Shown: one piece after another, positions 60,743 to 64,000 of the stretch | How the letters are laid out: each line of letters begins with the position of its first letter | Position numbering within the stretch: position 1 is the stretch's first letter | NCBI GenBank assembly: GCA_037367405.1 | Contig: JAZKJV010008882.1 | Coordinates: forward strand, 2,728,001-2,792,000 | Direction of reading: 5' to 3' | Source: Ottelia alismoides | Lineage: Eukaryota > Streptophyta > Magnoliopsida > Alismatales > Hydrocharitaceae | DNA length: 64,000 bases | Notes under the pieces: model-generated | The model's input: the letters and a program-made list of their open reading frames with translations, nothing else | Told to the model about the DNA's origin: nothing | The model's database searches: none | Translations under genes and position numbers: made by a program

Positions 60743-61072
60743 GCTCTGATACCATGTTATAAAATATGAAGAATGCGGAAGAGAACATGGAAAAGATAAA
60801 GAACAAAATAAGAATGCGGGATTTTAACGTGGAACCCTACTCCGTGAGGAGCGGGATGAAACCACGGGAGAGGCCCTCAACTAGGGCATGTTTGTCTATT
60901 GACTTTCTCAATGAGTACAAGAGGTCTGGGGCTCCTTATATAGCCTTCCCAGAGCCTCCAAGTCCCACCATTGGGCGGTATGGGACTAAACACAGGATGG
61001 GGTAAATGGATCTTCTCCAGGATCCATTTACCCTGTTACAACTCAATAGGTGCACTACCAAATACTCCAACA
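60743..61072 (-). repeat. 5' LTR and primer site of the nested 2.3-kb element
   Basis: LTR 60755-61072. The initiator-tRNA-Met primer site on the minus strand, TGGTATCAGAGC, occupies 60754-60743 immediately after the LTR end. Confidence 0.92.
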
Positions 61073-61077
61073 CTTAC

Positions 61078-61361
61078 AGATCTAAATATAGAGGTTCTCC
61101 TTCCTACGGTAATAGAATGTGACAATCCGGCTGCTATATTTATTGCAAATAATCTAGCTTTTCAAGAGCGCACCAAGCACATCGAAGTTGATTGTCATTA
61201 TATACGAGATATGATTCAGAAGGGTTTTATTTCCGCATCTCATGTTAGCTCATAGAATCAAACTGCAGATATTTTTACTAAAGCCTTACTCAGAAGACTT
61301 TTTCACAAGTGCTCTTCCAAGCTGAGCATGATCGACATCTACGTTCCATCTTGAGGGGGAG
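61078..61361 (+). pseudogene. copia RNase H C-terminus and purine tract, element A
   Basis: Continues the RNase H domain interrupted at 58738: ECDNPAAIFIANNLAFQERT, KHIEVDCHYIRDMIQKGFIS, one stop at 61253, then ADIFTKALLRRLFHK. Ends in TTGAGGGGGAG directly before the 3' LTR. Confidence 0.9.
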
Positions 61362-61521
61362 TGTAGAGATATATCACTTTACGTTATTTATTTCTATGTC
61401 CATGTACTGTTTCTTAATTCCCCATACTTATAGACGTCATATGTAATTTATCCATAGGCTACTCTCCTATATAAGAGAGCCTAGGTTTCAAAAAATAAGC
61501 AACTCTTTCATTTTCCCAATA
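61362..61521 (+). repeat. 3' LTR of copia element A
   Basis: 160 bp, TGTAGAGATATATCAC to CCCAATA, with the terminal CA changed to TA. Followed by ATATG, the right target site copy. Confidence 0.9.
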
Positions 61522-61526
61522 ATATG

Positions 61527-62352
61527 GTTAGGATGAGCGACATAGTCTGCTGGAAGGAAACCTAATATTTATGCTTTTTTGTTGATTCTTCTCACTGAAG
61601 TTGTAGCACGAGATCTTATGTATTGACACCACTCACTCCCAAGTCTCTCTCATTAGGTGATGCAGAGCTATGCAAAATCATATATTGTACAATAAGTGTA
61701 TTTTTATGGTATCCAATTATGCAATTATTTCACTTGCAATTCGCAACATTTTTCAGCAAGTTGTAGCCCTTTACCATTCTCAACATTTCCCATCAAGTTG
61801 AAACATATAATGATCAGATTGTACAAACCGAAATCTCCCATTACATACGTAATATATGATGACATATAACCATGACTCAACAAATACTACTCGTTGTTGA
61901 GATGATAATTATGTAACTTGGTTAGTCTGCTGAATAAGATGGATTGTGCGAGTCTACTACGATTATCTATCGAGCAATTATGTACATATCAAGACTCTCA
62001 AACTTTGTATCAGCATTAATCGATTATAGATGTCTCTGACCTACAACATTTCTCTTTCTATAATATATATTGTTAGAGTATGATTTAGATAAGTGACTGA
62101 TCGCTCCAAGATCCAATTACACATCACTTTTGTTTAATTTCATATTGGCTATTGATGAGACTTTTGTGTGCTTGTAGAGCTATATAAAGAGACTCACATT
62201 CATTGTAATATTTGAGAGATTCTAATAGAGTATCTAGCCCATTAAGCTTTCTCCCATGTTTTCATCTTGCTTCTTAGGGAGTAAGGTTCTATGTAAATAC
62301 GTGTTTCCTCTTTGTTCTTGATTCCTCTTTCTTATTCCTTTTATTTTCACAT
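61527..62352. other. region without recognisable gene
   Basis: About 830 bp between two copia elements, AT-rich, no domain or repeat recognised. Confidence 0.55.
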
Positions 62353-62451
62353 GTGTTGAGATAATTGTTTTTATTTGTTCTTTATTCAGATTTCTTATTT
62401 CTCTGTCTACTTTATGTAATTTTCCATTGGAATTTTTTCCTATGTAAAAGA
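62353..62451 (+). repeat. truncated copia LTR fragment, target of element B
   Basis: TGTTGAGATAATTG to CCTATGTAAAAGA resembles the first two-thirds of the LTR of copia element E (37686 onward). It is cut at 62451 by the LTR start of element B. Confidence 0.65.
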
Positions 62452-64000
62452 TGTAGAGATATTTATGTTCTTTATATATTGTTTCTGTTATTTTAGTTTT
62501 CCTTGTCTATCTTATGTAATTTACCCTTAGGTCTCTCTCCTTTATAAGAGACCCTAGGGTTATCATGAATGATAGATTGATTGTTTTTCCCAACATGGTA
62601 TCAGAGCGGCAGTCCTAGACCGGAGCTCTTGTGCCCTAACCCTAAACCTAACCCTACCGACAGCCTCTCTCTCTCCTCTCTCGCGCCGCCAACCCCCTTA
62701 TCGTGTCGCGAGCCACCTGCACCGCCTCCGGGTCCCCCCTGCACCGCCGCGGCATCCTTCTCGTCACCGTAGGACTCCTCTTGCACCACCGCAGCACTAC
62801 TCTCGCCGCAGCAGGGCCCCTCCTCGTCGCGGTACTCCTCTTGTGCCGCTGCAGAGCCCCTCTTGTCACCTGTGGCCTGCGCAACCAACGGTTGTTGGCT
62901 CGCTTCATTCTACCCTAGGCACGCATATGTCCTTGTTTGTCTGATGGATTTGGTTACGGTTTGAGTCTACATGCGCAACCAAATCCAGTCATGTCTGTGT
63001 AGACATTTGTTGCTACAAGTTATTGTTTGGTTATCTTTTTCCAACGATATCATGTCAAAAAGCAAGATTGATGTTTCCTCCACTGGCGCCTTCAGGGGTC
63101 CGGCGCCTATTGTGAAAATGGACGGGACTAATTACGAGCTCTGGGCTATGCAGTTCCTGAGTCTCACGAAGTCGAGTGGTAAGAAACATATTCTTACCGA
63201 AGAAGAACCGTTGAAGAAGACTGGAGTACATGCCTCTTGGGAGGCAGACGATGCTTATGCTAAAGTATGGCTTTCTGGCACATTGACAACTGAGATCGCC
63301 AATGATGTGTTACATCAACCTACGACGAAGGCGATGTGGGATATTCTTGCGGCTACATATTCTCAAGCAAGGAACGAGACGAAGATTCATCAGTTACAAC
63401 ATGATATATTTACAGTGAAGCAGAATGGTCGTCCTCTCCACTCTTTGTATACATCCCTACAAGGGATGTTTGAGAAACTTCATAGTTTCATGCCCCTGAT
63501 TACGACTCCTGAACAGCAAAAGACGTACAAGAATGCTACTATGGTCGACGTCTTCCTTGCTGCGCTAGACCCGGAATATGATGCGGCGCCCTCTCAGATC
63601 TTGGCGGATGCTACTATTCCTCCAATGGAGGAAGCGTTCCGCAGACTCAGTCGGATCACAGTTCCGGGCTAGACTTCCTCAGCCATGGCAGCCTCCAGAG
63701 GTCGAGGAGGCTCTTCCTTTTCTCGTGGGCGTGGACCCCGTGGCAGAGGGGGACGGATTTGTCATCCATGCGCGTACTGTCATCGTCCAGGGCACACCGA
63801 TGAAACATGCTATTCTAAGCATGGCTTTCCTGCTTCATCTCAAGTTGCAGAACAGGCTGAGTCCCAGGCTACACAACCATCTGATCAAAGGTTTGATGAT
63901 CTTGTTGCTATGCTGAGGGATATTATGTCTCCTGTTCCCACTACTCCACCTGGAAGTAATTCCGATGTTGTTGCCTCTGCTTCTACGAGTACTTCTGCCA
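62452..64000 (+). mobile_element. 5' part of copia element B, well preserved, runs off the window
   Basis: LTR 62452-62595 (144 bp, TGTAGAG to CCCAACA), TATA-like TTTATAAGAGA near 62540, exact primer site TGGTATCAGAGC at 62596-62607, a GC-rich leader to 63051 and gag from 63052. Same family as elements A and C; the youngest-looking of the three because gag has a single stop. Confidence 0.88.
63052..64000 (+). CDS. copia gag of element B (5' part of the polyprotein), one in-frame TAG
   Basis: ATG 63052 was chosen because its MSKSKIDVSSTGAFRGPAPI start aligns with those of elements A (54781) and C (41494). Residues 1-206 form the UBN2-type gag core: YELWAMQFLSLTKSSGKKHI, SWEADDAYAKVWLSG, PTTKAMWDILAATYSQARNE, LQGMFEKLHSFMPLI, FLAALDPEYDA. 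TAG at 63670-63672 stands where element A has CAG. The frame then continues with an RG-rich stretch (RGRGPRGRGG) and an intact CCHC knuckle CAYCHRPGHTDETC (about 63772-63813), then a Ser/Thr/Pro-rich linker to the window end. Gag packages the RNA in the cytoplasmic particle. Without readthrough the product lacks the RNA-binding knuckle. Confidence 0.85.

Larger units (their letters stand above)
58739..61072 (-). mobile_element. 2.3-kb non-autonomous LTR retrotransposon nested in copia A
   Basis: LTRs 58739-59053 and 60755-61072 (315 and 318 bp) differ by about eight substitutions and a 3-bp indel by eye. Target duplication CTTAC at 58734-58738 and 61073-61077. On the minus strand the LTR starts TGTTGGAGTATTTGG. 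The primer site TGGTATCAGAGC is at 60754-60743 and a purine tract GAGGGGGAG lies beside the left LTR (59054-59062). The 1.69-kb interior has no gag, protease, integrase or RT motif. Larger than a classic TRIM, far smaller than a LARD. Confidence 0.93.
54163..61521 (+). mobile_element. full-length decayed Ty1/copia element A with a nested LTR element
   Basis: LTRs at 54163-54300 (138 bp) and 61362-61521 (160 bp). The size difference is mainly a ~24-bp stretch missing from the 5' copy. Both start TGTAGAGATATAT and carry TATATAAGAGA. Target duplication ATATG at 54158-54162 and 61522-61526. Exact tRNA-Met primer site at 54301-54312 and purine tract GAGGGGGAG at about 61353-61361. Internal order gag, protease, integrase, RT, RNase H, as in Ty1/copia. 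The RNase H gene is split by a 2334-bp element at 58739-61072 plus one 5-bp site copy. Many stops; not autonomous. Confidence 0.93.

Overview
The window is a repeat-dominated stretch of a flowering-plant nuclear genome, AT-rich overall. Everything recognisable is transposon-derived except one relic of a cellular gene. Plant origin is shown by Athila-type Ty3/gypsy elements primed by tRNA-Asp, Ty1/copia elements primed by initiator tRNA-Met, a MULE carrying a plant mobile domain (PMD), an RTE-like LINE and plant-type introns. A monocot is plausible but not demonstrated.

Layout. (i) 1-23283: a minus-strand Athila-like gypsy element (LTR 19878-23283, PBS 19854-19871, gag and protease 15465-18230, rest of protease plus RT/RNase H 2151-1). 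Its protease gene is split at one point by a complete 13.3-kb plus-strand non-autonomous LTR element (2157-15459; LTRs about 3.65 kb; 5-bp target duplication AATGT/AATGC). The inner element has no gag, RT or integrase. It codes only for a retropepsin-like protein (7185-9113), followed by an array of six palindromes that each end in a copy of the polypurine tract (9206-9816). (ii) The Athila LTR ends exactly where a plus-strand chromovirus integrase frame begins (23284), so there are three nested layers. (iii) 26815-30330: a complete MULE with a 9-bp target duplication, ~180-bp terminal inverted repeats holding three palindromes each, and one minus-strand gene joining a MuDR N-terminal region directly to the C-terminal half of a PMD, without the DDE catalytic core. 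(iv) 32773-33493: two related fold-back MITEs side by side. (v) 34090-43085: degraded copia elements in both orientations, one inserted in another. (vi) 45000-50420: a broken minus-strand gypsy element and another copia relic. (vii) 51520-53277: an RTE-like LINE fragment, then three decayed exons of an ABC1/aarF-type kinase gene. (viii) 54163-61521: a full-length decayed copia element (5-bp target duplication ATATG) whose RNase H region is split by a 2.3-kb non-autonomous LTR element (58739-61072; target duplication CTTAC). (ix) 62452 to the end: the 5' part of a much better preserved copia element of the same family.

No autonomous intact element is visible. The inner 13.3-kb element and the MULE would both depend on proteins supplied elsewhere. 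I see no rRNA or tRNA gene and no CRISPR array. Motifs, boundaries and target duplications were read directly by eye; family names are from knowledge of the domains; no database search was possible.
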